Positions 1-7,197 are shown, numbered from the stretch's first letter. The stretch: DNA of 12,964 bases from an uncultured bacterium (GCA_905216045.1 CAJMSL010000042.1:1-12964), one strand, 5' to 3'. Program-made: numbers and translations. Notes: generated by a model from the sequence alone, not told the origin.

Positions 1-2
1 GC

Positions 3-470
3 GGCCAGCGTCGCGGTCGTTCGTGGGGCGGCACCAAGGCCGAGAAGGACGAGTACGTTGAGCTGCTCAAGCGTCTGGACCTCGGTCTGGACACGCGCCT
101 CAACGCCAAGGTCGGTCTGCTTTCGGGTGGCCAGCGCCAGGCACTCACCCTGCTCATGGCCACGCTCACCAAGCCACGCCTGCTGCTGCTCGACGAGCAC
201 ACCGCGGCGCTCGACCCCAAGACGGCCTCTAAGGTGCTCAATCTGACCGAGGAAATCGTCGACGAGCACCACCTGACCACGCTCATGGTCACGCATAACA
301 TGAACGACGCCATCCGTCTGGGCAATCGCCTGATCATGATGCACGAGGGCCACGTAATCTACGACGTGGCAGGCGACGAGAAGAAGTCGCTCACCGTTGC
401 CGACCTGCTGCAGAAGTTCGAGGAGGTCTCGGGCGGCGAGCTCGCCAACGACCGCATGCTGCTGAGCTAA
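3..470 (+). CDS. ABC transporter ATP-binding protein, 3' part
   Basis: This is the C-terminal part (about 155 residues) of an ABC-type ATPase that would energise an inner-membrane transporter by ATP hydrolysis. The reading frame is already open at the window edge, so the start and Walker A lie upstream. Visible in order are the ABC signature LLSGGQRQA, Walker B LLLLDEHTAALD with its catalytic glutamate, and the H-loop histidine in MVTHN. The unusual DEHTAALDP form of Walker B resembles, from memory, the COG1101 class of ATPases that work with COG2984 substrate-binding and COG4120 permease proteins, some of which import aromatic amino acids. That substrate assignment is an inference. The partner genes would be expected upstream, outside the window. 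Terminator-like hairpins follow the stop codon. Confidence 0.9.
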   Translation, partial: GQRRGRSWGGTKAEKDEYVELLKRLDLGLDTRLNAKVGLLSGGQRQALTLLMATLTKPRLLLLDEHTAALDPKTASKVLNLTEEIVDEHHLTTLMVTHNMNDAIRLGNRLIMMHEGHVIYDVAGDEKKSLTVADLLQKFEEVSGGELANDRMLLS

Positions 471-498
471 AACCTGCCAAAAAGGGACAGGTTTATTT
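469..498 (+). terminator. Short hairpin after the ABC ATPase gene
   Basis: AAACCTG and CAGGTTT form a 7-bp stem immediately after the TAA stop, followed by ATTTTG. The loop contains AAAAAGGGACAG, a variant of the AAAGGGG(A)CAG core seen in other intergenic hairpins in this window. It may be a weak terminator or a decayed copy of a dispersed palindrome. Confidence 0.4.
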
Positions 499-524
499 TG
501 GTAGGTTTTATCTGCGCAAACGTC

Positions 525-564
525 AAAACCGCCGCAAAGGGGCAGACGCCCTTGCGGCGGTTTT
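525..564 (+). terminator. Rho-independent terminator upstream of the nucleotidase gene
   Basis: AAAACCGCCGCAA pairs with TTGCGGCGGTTTT, with a few further G-C pairs after a single-base offset. The stem is GC-rich and ends in a TTTT run. It probably terminates the ABC-transporter operon and insulates the downstream gene. Confidence 0.75.
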
Positions 565-628
565 CGCATATTATGTCGATAATCCGATATTCAACCAGAC
601 ATTCTGGCTAAGGACTAAGGAAACTGCC

Positions 629-2653
629 ATGAAAAGACTCCCCCGCCTTGCGTTAGCCGCCGCGTTGTTTGCCGGCTCGCTCGCAGGCATCCCAAGCCTC
701 GCTTTCGCGGGGAACCTGCCCGCCGCTATTGACGGCTCTGTGACCGTCATGCACACCAACGATATCCACGGCAGCTACAAGTACAGCTACAACACAAGCA
801 AGGGCACCGGCACCGTCGGCTTCGACGGACTGGCGGTCCTTTATAGCGCCCAGGGCAACGCCCCCGATCTTTTGCTCGATGCGGGCGACACCTTCCACGG
901 ACAGTCCTTCGCCACCATGAGCGAGGGCAAGGGCATCGCCGAGCTCATGGACACTTTCTACGCCGACGGCTACGACGCGACCACGCCAGGCAACCACGAC
1001 TGGAGCTACGGCGCGGACAAACTCCGCACCATGACCGGCTACAGCACCACCGGTACGCCCTTCGCCATGCTCTGCGCGAACGCGAAGTCTACGAGCGGCG
1101 TATGGAGCTCGAGCATCACGAAGACGCTCGATCGCACCTGGGAGGATAGCGAGGATCACTCCACATTCGACTACAAAATCAAGGTCGGCGTCGTGGGTGC
1201 CATGGATGAGTCGCTGGGATCCTCGCTGCGCGCGGACCTGGTCGCGGACACGTCGTTCTCGAGTGCCGCGAACGCCATCAATGCCGAGGCAGAGCAGCTG
1301 CGCAAGGAGGGCTGCGATGTTGTTGTGTGTATCGCGCACACGCTCGACGCCAAGACCTTTGCCACGCGACTCCGTGGCGTCGATGCCCTTATCGCAGGCC
1401 ACGAGCACATCAACCTTAACGAGAAGGTGACGGGAGCCGACGGCAAGACGATCCACGTTGTCGAGGCAGGCAGCGCCTTTGCCGAGGTGGGGCTGCTTTC
1501 CATTCCGTACAAATACGACACGAATGGCACCGAGACGACCGACGATGACACGGTCACGGTCCCTACAGACGACAGCAACGAGAAGCTCTGCACCGCCAAG
1601 AACGTCAACGACCTTTTGGCAGACCCCGACAAGGGCTCCGACTACCAAAGCCGCCTTGAAGCCGTCCGCAACAAGATCAAGCCGCTCGACGAGGACTTTG
1701 AAAACGAATCGAACAAGGTGCTCGGCACATCCACCACCAACTATTTCTACGGCGAGGACGCCGCAGGCACGCATGGTTGGGAAATGGTGCGCACCACCGA
1801 TTTCCGTCCCAGCAAGGAGGGCGACACCACCAAGGCCCAGACCATCGGCCACGTGATTTGCAGCTCCTATCTTGACCTGACGGGCGCGGACCTCGCTATC
1901 GAAAACGCTGGCGGCATCCGCGGCGGCATCGCGGCGGGCAACGTGACCGCCGGCAACGTCATCGCCATCTCGCCCTACGGCAACACCGTGGAGACCTGGA
2001 CCATGACCGGCGCGGACTTCCTCGCAGCGCTCGAGCACTCGCTACAAATCAGCGACGATTGCAACGACAGCTACGAGCTTCAGCAGGCTTATGTGGCGGC
2101 CGGTCACACCGAGCAGGAGGCGCAAGACACGTACAAGTGGCGCGACGACTCCGGCAGTGTCCTTTCCTTCGGCGGCATCAACGTGACAATCGATTGGACG
2201 CAGCCCGAGGGCAAGCGCATTGTGAGTGCCACACTCACCAAAGACGGCAGCACGCTCGACCCCGCCAAGACCTATACCGTCGCCACCAACAACTACATCA
2301 TCACCAACACGACCGACTTCCCCACCTTCGCAAACGCCACCAAGCACACCGAGTGGGGTACCTGCGAGTCAGCGCTAAGGGCGCTGATCGGGCAGAACAG
2401 CTGGGAGAGCAAGATGGCCTCGCTCGCGGGCACCATCAGCTTTGGCTCCGCTGCCGTGGACCCCACGCCCACACCGGCCCCGACGCCTAAGCCCTCGCCT
2501 AAGACGGACACGACGACCACGAAGGTCATCACCAAGAAGACGACCGGTAAGCTCACCGCAACGGGAGACCGCACGCTGGCAGTAGTTGGCGCGTGCCTTA
2601 TCGGCGGCATCATCGTCATCATTCTCGGCATTATCTGGAAGCGTCGACGCTAA
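629..2653 (+). CDS. Surface-anchored 5'-nucleotidase / UshA-type metallophosphatase
   Basis: The 674-residue protein matches the secreted 5'-nucleotidase/UDP-sugar hydrolase family, which removes phosphate from extracellular nucleotides using two metal ions. An N-terminal signal peptide (MKRL, hydrophobic core, AFAG near residue 28) precedes the catalytic domain. Its metal motifs are HTNDIHG (42-48), DAGDTF (84-89), GNHDWSYG (121-128), a lone IAHT (235-238) and GHEH (257-260). The C-terminal substrate domain carries NAGGIRGG (426-433) and ISPYGN. A Pro/Thr-rich linker (612-640) leads to LTATGD (642-647), a hydrophobic helix and KRRR, which reads as a sortase sorting signal with Thr in place of Pro. 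The extra tail makes it longer than E. coli UshA (about 550). AAGG-type ribosome-binding sequence lies just upstream of the ATG. GATAAT at 578-583 is a weak -10 candidate. The exact substrate (nucleotide, UDP-sugar or cyclic nucleotide) cannot be told from sequence. Confidence 0.93.
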   Translation: MKRLPRLALAAALFAGSLAGIPSLAFAGNLPAAIDGSVTVMHTNDIHGSYKYSYNTSKGTGTVGFDGLAVLYSAQGNAPDLLLDAGDTFHGQSFATMSEGKGIAELMDTFYADGYDATTPGNHDWSYGADKLRTMTGYSTTGTPFAMLCANAKSTSGVWSSSITKTLDRTWEDSEDHSTFDYKIKVGVVGAMDESLGSSLRADLVADTSFSSAANAINAEAEQLRKEGCDVVVCIAHTLDAKTFATRLRGVDALIAGHEHINLNEKVTGADGKTIHVVEAGSAFAEVGLLSIPYKYDTNGTETTDDDTVTVPTDDSNEKLCTAKNVNDLLADPDKGSDYQSRLEAVRNKIKPLDEDFENESNKVLGTSTTNYFYGEDAAGTHGWEMVRTTDFRPSKEGDTTKAQTIGHVICSSYLDLTGADLAIENAGGIRGGIAAGNVTAGNVIAISPYGNTVETWTMTGADFLAALEHSLQISDDCNDSYELQQAYVAAGHTEQEAQDTYKWRDDSGSVLSFGGINVTIDWTQPEGKRIVSATLTKDGSTLDPAKTYTVATNNYIITNTTDFPTFANATKHTEWGTCESALRALIGQNSWESKMASLAGTISFGSAAVDPTPTPAPTPKPSPKTDTTTTKVITKKTTGKLTATGDRTLAVVGACLIGGIIVIILGIIWKRRR

Positions 2654-2704
2654 GCTACACCGCCGGGCCTTGCAGCCCCACCGCGTAAACCTTATATCGA
2701 GCAC

Positions 2705-2739
2705 AGAAGCCCGTCCGAATTTGATCGGACGGGCTTCTT
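2705..2739 (+). terminator. Rho-independent terminator after the nucleotidase gene
   Basis: There is a perfect 14-bp stem (AGAAGCCCGTCCGA with its complement), a 6-nt loop ATTTGA, and a T-rich end (TTCTT). It lies about 50 bp after the nucleotidase stop codon and just ahead of the MscS gene, so the two genes are probably separate transcription units. Confidence 0.9.
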
Positions 2740-2743
2740 GGTG

Positions 2744-2755
2744 GGTATCATGGTT
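2744..2755 (+). promoter_or_regulatory. Candidate extended -10 promoter for the MscS gene
   Basis: GGTATCATGGTT contains a TATCAT -10-like box. Nearly the same 12-mer (GGTACCATGGTT) occurs at 3596-3607 ahead of the next gene. No good -35 box is seen at 16-18 bp; TTGATC lies 19 bp upstream inside the terminator stem. The call rests mainly on recurrence and position. Confidence 0.35.
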
Positions 2756-2782
2756 GGACGATCATTAGGAGGTTTTCCCTAC

Positions 2783-3550
2783 ATGGAATTGTTTGAGCCG
2801 ATTCTTCATTTCTTTGAGCAACGGTGGGTCCACAACATCATCTGGGCCGTCATCTTGGCGATAGGCACCGCCGTCGCCGCCAAGGTCGTATCCAAGACCC
2901 TGAACCATCTGCTTAACCGAGACGATAACCCGCTACCGGCATCGAGTATCTTCATCAACATCGCGCGCGCCGTCATCTGGATGATCGGCGGCAGCTTTAT
3001 CCTCGACAACTGTTTTGGCATTAATGCAAACGCCCTCGTCGCCGCTCTTGGCGTCGGCGGCATCGCCATCTCCCTGGGTTTCCAGGACACGCTCTCAAAC
3101 CTTATCGGCGGCATGCAAGTGACCTTTATGGGCATCATCAAGCCCGGCGACAATATCGAGGTCGGCGGTGTGTCGGGCGTGGTCCAAGACATCACTTGGC
3201 GCCATACAACGATTGAGGATGCCTGTGGACAGACCATCATTGTGCCCAACTCCATCTTCTCCAAGAACACGCTCGTGCATTTGATGCCCTTTGGACGCGT
3301 GGCCGTGCCCGTTGCCGTAAAGGACACGTCTAAGTGGGCTTCCCTTGACGCGCTGGCAGACGAGCTCACGAGCGCAACCAAAACGGCCGTCACGCCCATC
3401 TCGGGCGTTGACAAAGAGCCCTACGTGCTCTTTAGCGAAATCGGCGACTTTGGCATCAAAGGAAAGATCATCTTTATCGTCAGCGACGACAGCACCACTT
3501 TCACCGCTGCCGACGCCTGCATCCGCGCCATCGCCCCCATCATCGCCTAA
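2783..3550 (+). CDS. MscS-family small-conductance mechanosensitive ion channel
   Basis: The 255-residue protein has the hallmark organisation of MscS-type tension-gated channels, which release solutes under hypo-osmotic shock. Hydrophobic segments lie at about 18-34, 57-75 and 84-115. The last is the Gly/Ala-rich pore helix (ALGVGGIAISLGFQDTLSNLIGG), followed by the beta domain with KPGDNIEVGGVSGVV (120-134), TWRHTTI and IVPNS (153-157). The length is a little under E. coli MscS (286), with a shortened cytoplasmic C-terminus. I chose the ATG at 2783 because AGGAGG at 2768-2773 sits 9 nt upstream. An in-frame ATG at 2738 lacks such a site and overlaps the terminator. The gene is monocistronic, flanked by terminators on both sides. 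Confidence 0.93.
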   Translation: MELFEPILHFFEQRWVHNIIWAVILAIGTAVAAKVVSKTLNHLLNRDDNPLPASSIFINIARAVIWMIGGSFILDNCFGINANALVAALGVGGIAISLGFQDTLSNLIGGMQVTFMGIIKPGDNIEVGGVSGVVQDITWRHTTIEDACGQTIIVPNSIFSKNTLVHLMPFGRVAVPVAVKDTSKWASLDALADELTSATKTAVTPISGVDKEPYVLFSEIGDFGIKGKIIFIVSDDSTTFTAADACIRAIAPIIA

Positions 3551-3588
3551 ACCACCGCAAAGGGGTCAGGCATCTTTGTAGTGGTTTT
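3549..3588 (+). terminator. Terminator-like hairpin after the MscS gene
   Basis: AAACCAC pairs with GTGGTTT and CAAAG with CTTTG, separated by a small internal mismatch, and the stem ends in TTTT. The stem overlaps the MscS stop codon. Its loop includes AAAGGGGTCAGG, the same core as the hairpin at 525-564. Confidence 0.7.
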
Positions 3589-3595
3589 CATTCGT

Positions 3596-3615
3596 GGTAC
3601 CATGGTTCATATAGT
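3596..3615 (+). promoter_or_regulatory. Candidate promoter for the ParB-like/BMP gene
   Basis: GGTACCATGGTT (3596-3607) repeats the element found upstream of the MscS gene. TATAGT at 3610-3615 is an alternative -10 box. TTGTAG at 3576-3581 could be a -35 box for TACCAT at 16 bp. Which box is used cannot be decided from sequence. Confidence 0.35.
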
Positions 3616-3642
3616 TGTTTAAACGACTAAGGGAGCAACATT

Positions 3643-5559
3643 ATGGAAGAGGCCTATCGTCAAGCACGCAAGCGCGGCGAGCAAGGACGTCGACGCGCCA
3701 TTAGCCAAAGCGAGCATCCATACCTTACGGACCTCGATAGCTTGGTTGCTCAGCTCCCCTTAGGTCAGCGAGAGAATGTCGGCCTGCGGGATATTCCGCT
3801 CGAAATGGTCGTCGGCACGGTCACCAAGGGCCGTCAGTCCGCCTTTTCGTGTAACTTTATGCCCCTGCTTCCGTTTAGCACCGAGTTCGCCCGCAAGTGG
3901 TCCAACCTCTACGACATCCAGGTGACCGAGGGCTATCGCGACCCCGTCATCGTCACCGAGTTCATGCATCGGTTCTATGTCCAAGAAGGCAACAAACGCG
4001 TCAGTGTCCTCAAATTCCTAGACGCCCCGACGGTTTCGGCCAAGGTCACCCGTCTCTACCCCGGCACATGGGATTCCGTCGAAAGCCGCCTGTACGGCGA
4101 GTTCTGCGCGTTTTGGCGCGTCTGCCCCCTATACGAGATCGAGTTCTCGCGTGAGGGAAGCTACGAAACGCTCGCGAAGATGCTCGGTCAGAACCTTATC
4201 GAAAAATGGCCGCAGAAAAAGGTCGACTACCTGCGCCACACTTTCCTGCTCTTTAAGCGTGCCTACCTTCGCGCAGGCGGCGATCACCTGGACATTACGC
4301 CCGCCGACGCCATGCTCGTCTACCTCAATGTGTACAACCAGGACCGCCTGCTGGATACGCCGACGGATATCGTCGTAAACCGCCTGTGCAAGATCTGGCG
4401 CGAGCTGGTCATTGCCGGCAAAAATGACGAGGACAAGGTCGATCTTGTCGAAGCACCGAGCGTCGACGAGGAGGAGACGCCCGCCAAGTCCACCTCTGGC
4501 GTGCTCAACTTCTTTATGGGCAAGACCGTCTACTCGACGGCCAACCCCCTGCGCATCGCCTTTATCCATGAGTTCCCCTGTGCGACGTCGAGCTGGGACA
4601 GCCTGCACGACCAAGGGCGTCAGTATCTCGATGAGCACTTTGGCGGTATCGTGCGCACCGAGGCGTTCGAGGACTGTCACGATCCGGATGTGTTCTACGC
4701 CGCCGTGGAAACGGCTGTCAAACATGGAGCAAACGTCATCTTCTCGACCTCGCACCGCCTGATAGAATACACGCTCAGGGCTGCCGTTGAGTATCCCCGG
4801 GTTCGGTTCCTCAACTGCTCTATCGGCCTTCCCCATCAAAGCGTCCGTTCGTACTTTGGCAAGATGTACGAGGCCAAGTTTCTGCTGGGCGCCCTTGCGG
4901 CCAGCATGGCGGACAACCACCGCATCGGTTACCACGCGTCGGTCTTCGCCTCGGGCGCACTCAGCGAGATCAACGCCTTTGCGATTGGCGCCTCGCTGCT
5001 CGACCCGCGCGCGCAGGTCATCCTCACCTGGGGCGATGTTCCCGCCGGTGGTCTTGCCGAAGCCATGTGCCGCGAAGGCGTAAGCGTCATGACCGGCGCT
5101 GACATGTCAAAGTCGCTCGAAGACCCAACGGCCTACGGGCTTCACCGCTTGGTCGACGGCAAAGTCACCGGCATCGCCATGCCCGTATGGAACTGGGGCC
5201 GTTACTACGAGCTCATCGTTCGCAGCCTTCTTCACGGCACGTGGGACGAGACCAGCGACGACAACCAAGTGCGCGCTGTCAACTACTGGTATGGCATGAG
5301 CTCCGGCGTTATCGACATCCGTTACGCTCCGGGCCTACCCTACCAAACGCGCAAACTCGTGCAGTTGCTCCGCAACGGCATTGTTGTGGGATCCATCAAC
5401 CCCTTTGGCGGCGAGCTCCACAGCCAGAACGGCGTGGTACAGATCGAAGGCTTCCCTCCGCTGCCGAGCACGCAGATTGTCGAGATGAATTGGCTGGCGG
5501 ACAACGTGGTAGGCACCATTCCGCAGCTCGACGATGAGCCGAAAGTACCTGCCCTATGA
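3643..5559 (+). CDS. ParB-like / BMP-domain fusion protein, apparently cytoplasmic
   Basis: This 638-residue protein has two recognisable parts. The C-terminal half (about 300-600) looks like the BMP/PnrA periplasmic-binding fold, a family that typically binds purine nucleosides: NPLRIAFIHE, ANVIFSTSHR, RFLNCSIG, then SYFGKMYEAKFLLGALAA. Usual members are exported lipoproteins, but here the N-terminus is charged (MEEAYRQARKRGEQGRRR), with no signal peptide or lipobox. The N-terminal region contains DPVIVTEFMHRFYVQEGNKR (100-119) and onward, which follows the ParB/Srx-like pattern of PVIV, a Y-V strand, then G-x-K-R and V-L-K-F-L. An acidic linker (about 260-285) joins the halves. It may be an intracellular ligand sensor rather than a transport protein; this is inference. 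GGGAG 7 nt upstream supports the start. Its stop overlaps the next start by ATGA, implying translational coupling. Confidence 0.8.
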   Translation: MEEAYRQARKRGEQGRRRAISQSEHPYLTDLDSLVAQLPLGQRENVGLRDIPLEMVVGTVTKGRQSAFSCNFMPLLPFSTEFARKWSNLYDIQVTEGYRDPVIVTEFMHRFYVQEGNKRVSVLKFLDAPTVSAKVTRLYPGTWDSVESRLYGEFCAFWRVCPLYEIEFSREGSYETLAKMLGQNLIEKWPQKKVDYLRHTFLLFKRAYLRAGGDHLDITPADAMLVYLNVYNQDRLLDTPTDIVVNRLCKIWRELVIAGKNDEDKVDLVEAPSVDEEETPAKSTSGVLNFFMGKTVYSTANPLRIAFIHEFPCATSSWDSLHDQGRQYLDEHFGGIVRTEAFEDCHDPDVFYAAVETAVKHGANVIFSTSHRLIEYTLRAAVEYPRVRFLNCSIGLPHQSVRSYFGKMYEAKFLLGALAASMADNHRIGYHASVFASGALSEINAFAIGASLLDPRAQVILTWGDVPAGGLAEAMCREGVSVMTGADMSKSLEDPTAYGLHRLVDGKVTGIAMPVWNWGRYYELIVRSLLHGTWDETSDDNQVRAVNYWYGMSSGVIDIRYAPGLPYQTRKLVQLLRNGIVVGSINPFGGELHSQNGVVQIEGFPPLPSTQIVEMNWLADNVVGTIPQLDDEPKVPAL

Positions 5560-6266
5560 AAATCCTTGCCATAGCCGATACCGAAGAACGATGCCTTTGG
5601 GAGTGCTTTCGCAAGGAACGCTTTGAGGGAGTCGACCTGATTTTGTCCGCCGGCGATCTGGACCCGGACTATCTTGAGTTTTTGGTTACGGTCATCAACA
5701 AACCGCTCATCTACGTGCGCGGCAATCACGATGACCGCTACGCACGTCATGCACCGGGTGGATGTATCTGCGTAGAGGACAGCGTGTACACGTACCGAGG
5801 GATTCGCATTGCGGGCCTTGGCGGGTCCATGCGTTATCGCGACGGCGCCAACATGTACACCGAACGCGAGATGTCCAAGCGCATGCGTAAGCTGTCGCGT
5901 AAGGTTAGGATGGTCGGCGGGTGCGACATTCTGCTTACCCATGCACCCGCCGCCGGTATGGGTGATCTGGACGATCTGCCGCATCGAGGATTCGAGTGTT
6001 TTAACACAGCACTCGAATCCTGGAATCCCGACTACATGGTGCACGGGCATGTGCACCAAAGCTACGGTTGCGATTTTCAGCGCGAGCGTCAGCATGTGTG
6101 TGGAACGACGATCATCAACGCCTGCGGCTATACGCAGTTTGAGCTCGACCAGACGCACTACCCCATCCGCGGCTGGCAAGCAGCTTGGCTCAACTCACAA
6201 ACCATGCGCCGCGAGCTCAAACGCCACGAAGCCATTGAGTCTTCAACAGCCAGAACACCCTGGTAA
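5556..6266 (+). CDS. Calcineurin-like metallophosphoesterase with altered first motif
   Basis: The 236-residue protein is a calcineurin-fold phosphoesterase of the small YfcE-like type. Its metal motifs appear in order: an N-terminal strand MKILAIADTE (Asp8), AGDLD (32-36), GNHDD (56-60), LLTHAP (126-131) and HGHVH (163-167). The family normally has D-x-H in the first motif, with the histidine ligating a metal; here it is Asp-Thr-Glu, so the metal site may be altered. The ATG overlaps the stop of the ParB-like/BMP gene in ATGA, so it is probably translated by coupling and is likely to act with that protein. The substrate is unknown; phosphodiesters, cyclic nucleotides or phosphoproteins are all possible. 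The last 25 residues are charged and unremarkable. A perfect palindrome and then a bidirectional terminator follow. Confidence 0.88.
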   Translation: MKILAIADTEERCLWECFRKERFEGVDLILSAGDLDPDYLEFLVTVINKPLIYVRGNHDDRYARHAPGGCICVEDSVYTYRGIRIAGLGGSMRYRDGANMYTEREMSKRMRKLSRKVRMVGGCDILLTHAPAAGMGDLDDLPHRGFECFNTALESWNPDYMVHGHVHQSYGCDFQRERQHVCGTTIINACGYTQFELDQTHYPIRGWQAAWLNSQTMRRELKRHEAIESSTARTPW

Positions 6267-6267
6267 C

Positions 6268-6305
6268 CACCATAAAGGGGACACTGTCCCCTTTATGGTG
6301 CTTTT
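6268..6305 (+). terminator. Perfect 33-bp palindrome, probable terminator
   Basis: CACCATAAAGGGGACA and its exact complement flank one central C, giving 16-bp arms, followed by CTTTT. It begins 2 bp after the phosphoesterase stop codon. The AAAGGGGACA core matches the loops of other intergenic hairpins in this window, so it may also be a member of a dispersed palindromic repeat family. Confidence 0.7.
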
Positions 6306-6316
6306 GACGCGATAGC

Positions 6317-6355
6317 AAGAAACCCGGTCCTGCACAAGGCAGAACCGGGTTTCTT
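6317..6355. terminator. Bidirectional terminator between phosphoesterase gene and rplA
   Basis: A 17-bp stem (AAGAAACCCGGTCCTGC against GCAGAACCGGGTTTCTT) surrounds a 5-nt loop. The single imperfect pair is C-A on the plus strand but G-U on the minus strand, so the rplA transcript forms the better hairpin. Both ends carry T-rich tails, suiting it to the two converging units. Confidence 0.88.
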
Positions 6356-6391
6356 TAGCAATGCTTGCTGTACTCAGGCAGTAACTAGCAG

Positions 6392-7099
6392 TTACTCAGC
6401 CAGGAAGTCACGCTGGACAGCGGGATCGACCTTGACGCCAGGGCCCATGGTGGAAGACACGGAGATGGACTTGACATACTTGCCCTTAGCAGAAGAGGGC
6501 TTGACGCGCAGAATCTCGGTGTACAGGGCAGCGTAGTTCTCGACGAGCTGCTGCTCAGAGAAGGACTTCTTGCCCAGGGGCACGTGGCAGATGCCGTAGC
6601 GGTCGGCGCGGTACTCAACGCGGCCAGCCTTGAGCTCGGAGACCATCTTGGCGACGTCCATGGTCACGGTGCCGAGCTTGGGGTTCGGCATGAGGCCACG
6701 GGGACCAAGGATCTTACCGATGCGGCCAACCTTGGCCATCATGTTCGGCGTAGCGATAGCGGCGTCGAAGTTGATCTCGCCCTTCTGAATCTGGGCGACG
6801 AGCTCGTCGGAACCGATGATGTCGGCGCCGGCAGCCTCAGCCTCACGGGCCTTCTCGCCCTCGGCGAAGACGGCAACACGAACGGTCTTGCCGGTGCCGT
6901 GGGGCAGGGAGATGGAACCACGGATGTTCTGGTCAGCCTTACGAGTATCGATGCCCAGACGGAAGTGAGCCTCGACGGTCTCGTCGAACTTGGCGGTGTC
7001 GAGCTCCTTGATGAGCTTGGCAGCCTGAAGGGGGGTGTAGAGCGTGGCGCGGTCGATCTTCTCGGCAGCGGCGTTATAGCTCTTACCATGCTTAGCCAT
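6392..7099 (-). CDS. rplA: 50S ribosomal protein L1
   Basis: This 235-residue protein is ribosomal protein L1, which binds 23S rRNA at the mobile L1 stalk near the E site and in many bacteria represses its own mRNA. The signature [18 protein letters not shown] is intact at about 129-146, and length is normal for the family. I chose MAKHGKSY at 7099 because AGGAGG (7108-7113) lies 8 nt upstream. An ATG two codons earlier would be only 2 nt from that site. The gene follows rplK after a 117-nt structured spacer and ends at a strong terminator. rplJ and rplL, its common downstream neighbours, are not here. Confidence 0.98.
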   Translation of the reverse strand: MAKHGKSYNAAAEKIDRATLYTPLQAAKLIKELDTAKFDETVEAHFRLGIDTRKADQNIRGSISLPHGTGKTVRVAVFAEGEKAREAEAAGADIIGSDELVAQIQKGEINFDAAIATPNMMAKVGRIGKILGPRGLMPNPKLGTVTMDVAKMVSELKAGRVEYRADRYGICHVPLGKKSFSEQQLVENYAALYTEILRVKPSSAKGKYVKSISVSSTMGPGVKVDPAVQRDFLAE

Positions 7100-7123
7100 G
7101 TGCATTACCTCCTGTGGTTAAAC

Positions 7124-7197
7124 GGGCGTGAGCCCTCCCACATCGTATCGTGTGCCCTATTGCACACATTTAACGGGCGCCCCGGTCGGAGCACCCG
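7124..7197 (-). promoter_or_regulatory. Structured rplK-rplA spacer, possible regulatory RNA
   Basis: Three successive hairpins occupy the spacer in the mRNA. The first is a 10-bp stem at 7174-7197 with a GACC loop, the second a perfect 6-bp stem GTGTGC/GCACAC at 7150-7167, the third a 4-bp GGGC/GCCC stem at 7124-7135, 11 bp before the rplA ribosome-binding site. In the first stem the two imperfect pairs are G-U on the transcribed strand and C-A on the other, which supports RNA folding. Autogenous control by L1 or attenuation are possible roles; neither is shown. Confidence 0.45.

Noticed and set aside
653..2038. 461-codon open frame antisense to the nucleotidase gene
   Set aside because: It lies wholly opposite a gene with clear family motifs and encodes no recognisable protein; long antisense frames are expected in GC-rich codon usage.
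4129..6179. Long minus-strand open frames opposite the BMP-fusion and phosphoesterase genes
   Set aside because: They are antisense to genes with recognised motifs, good starts and an ATGA coupling, and show no family features.
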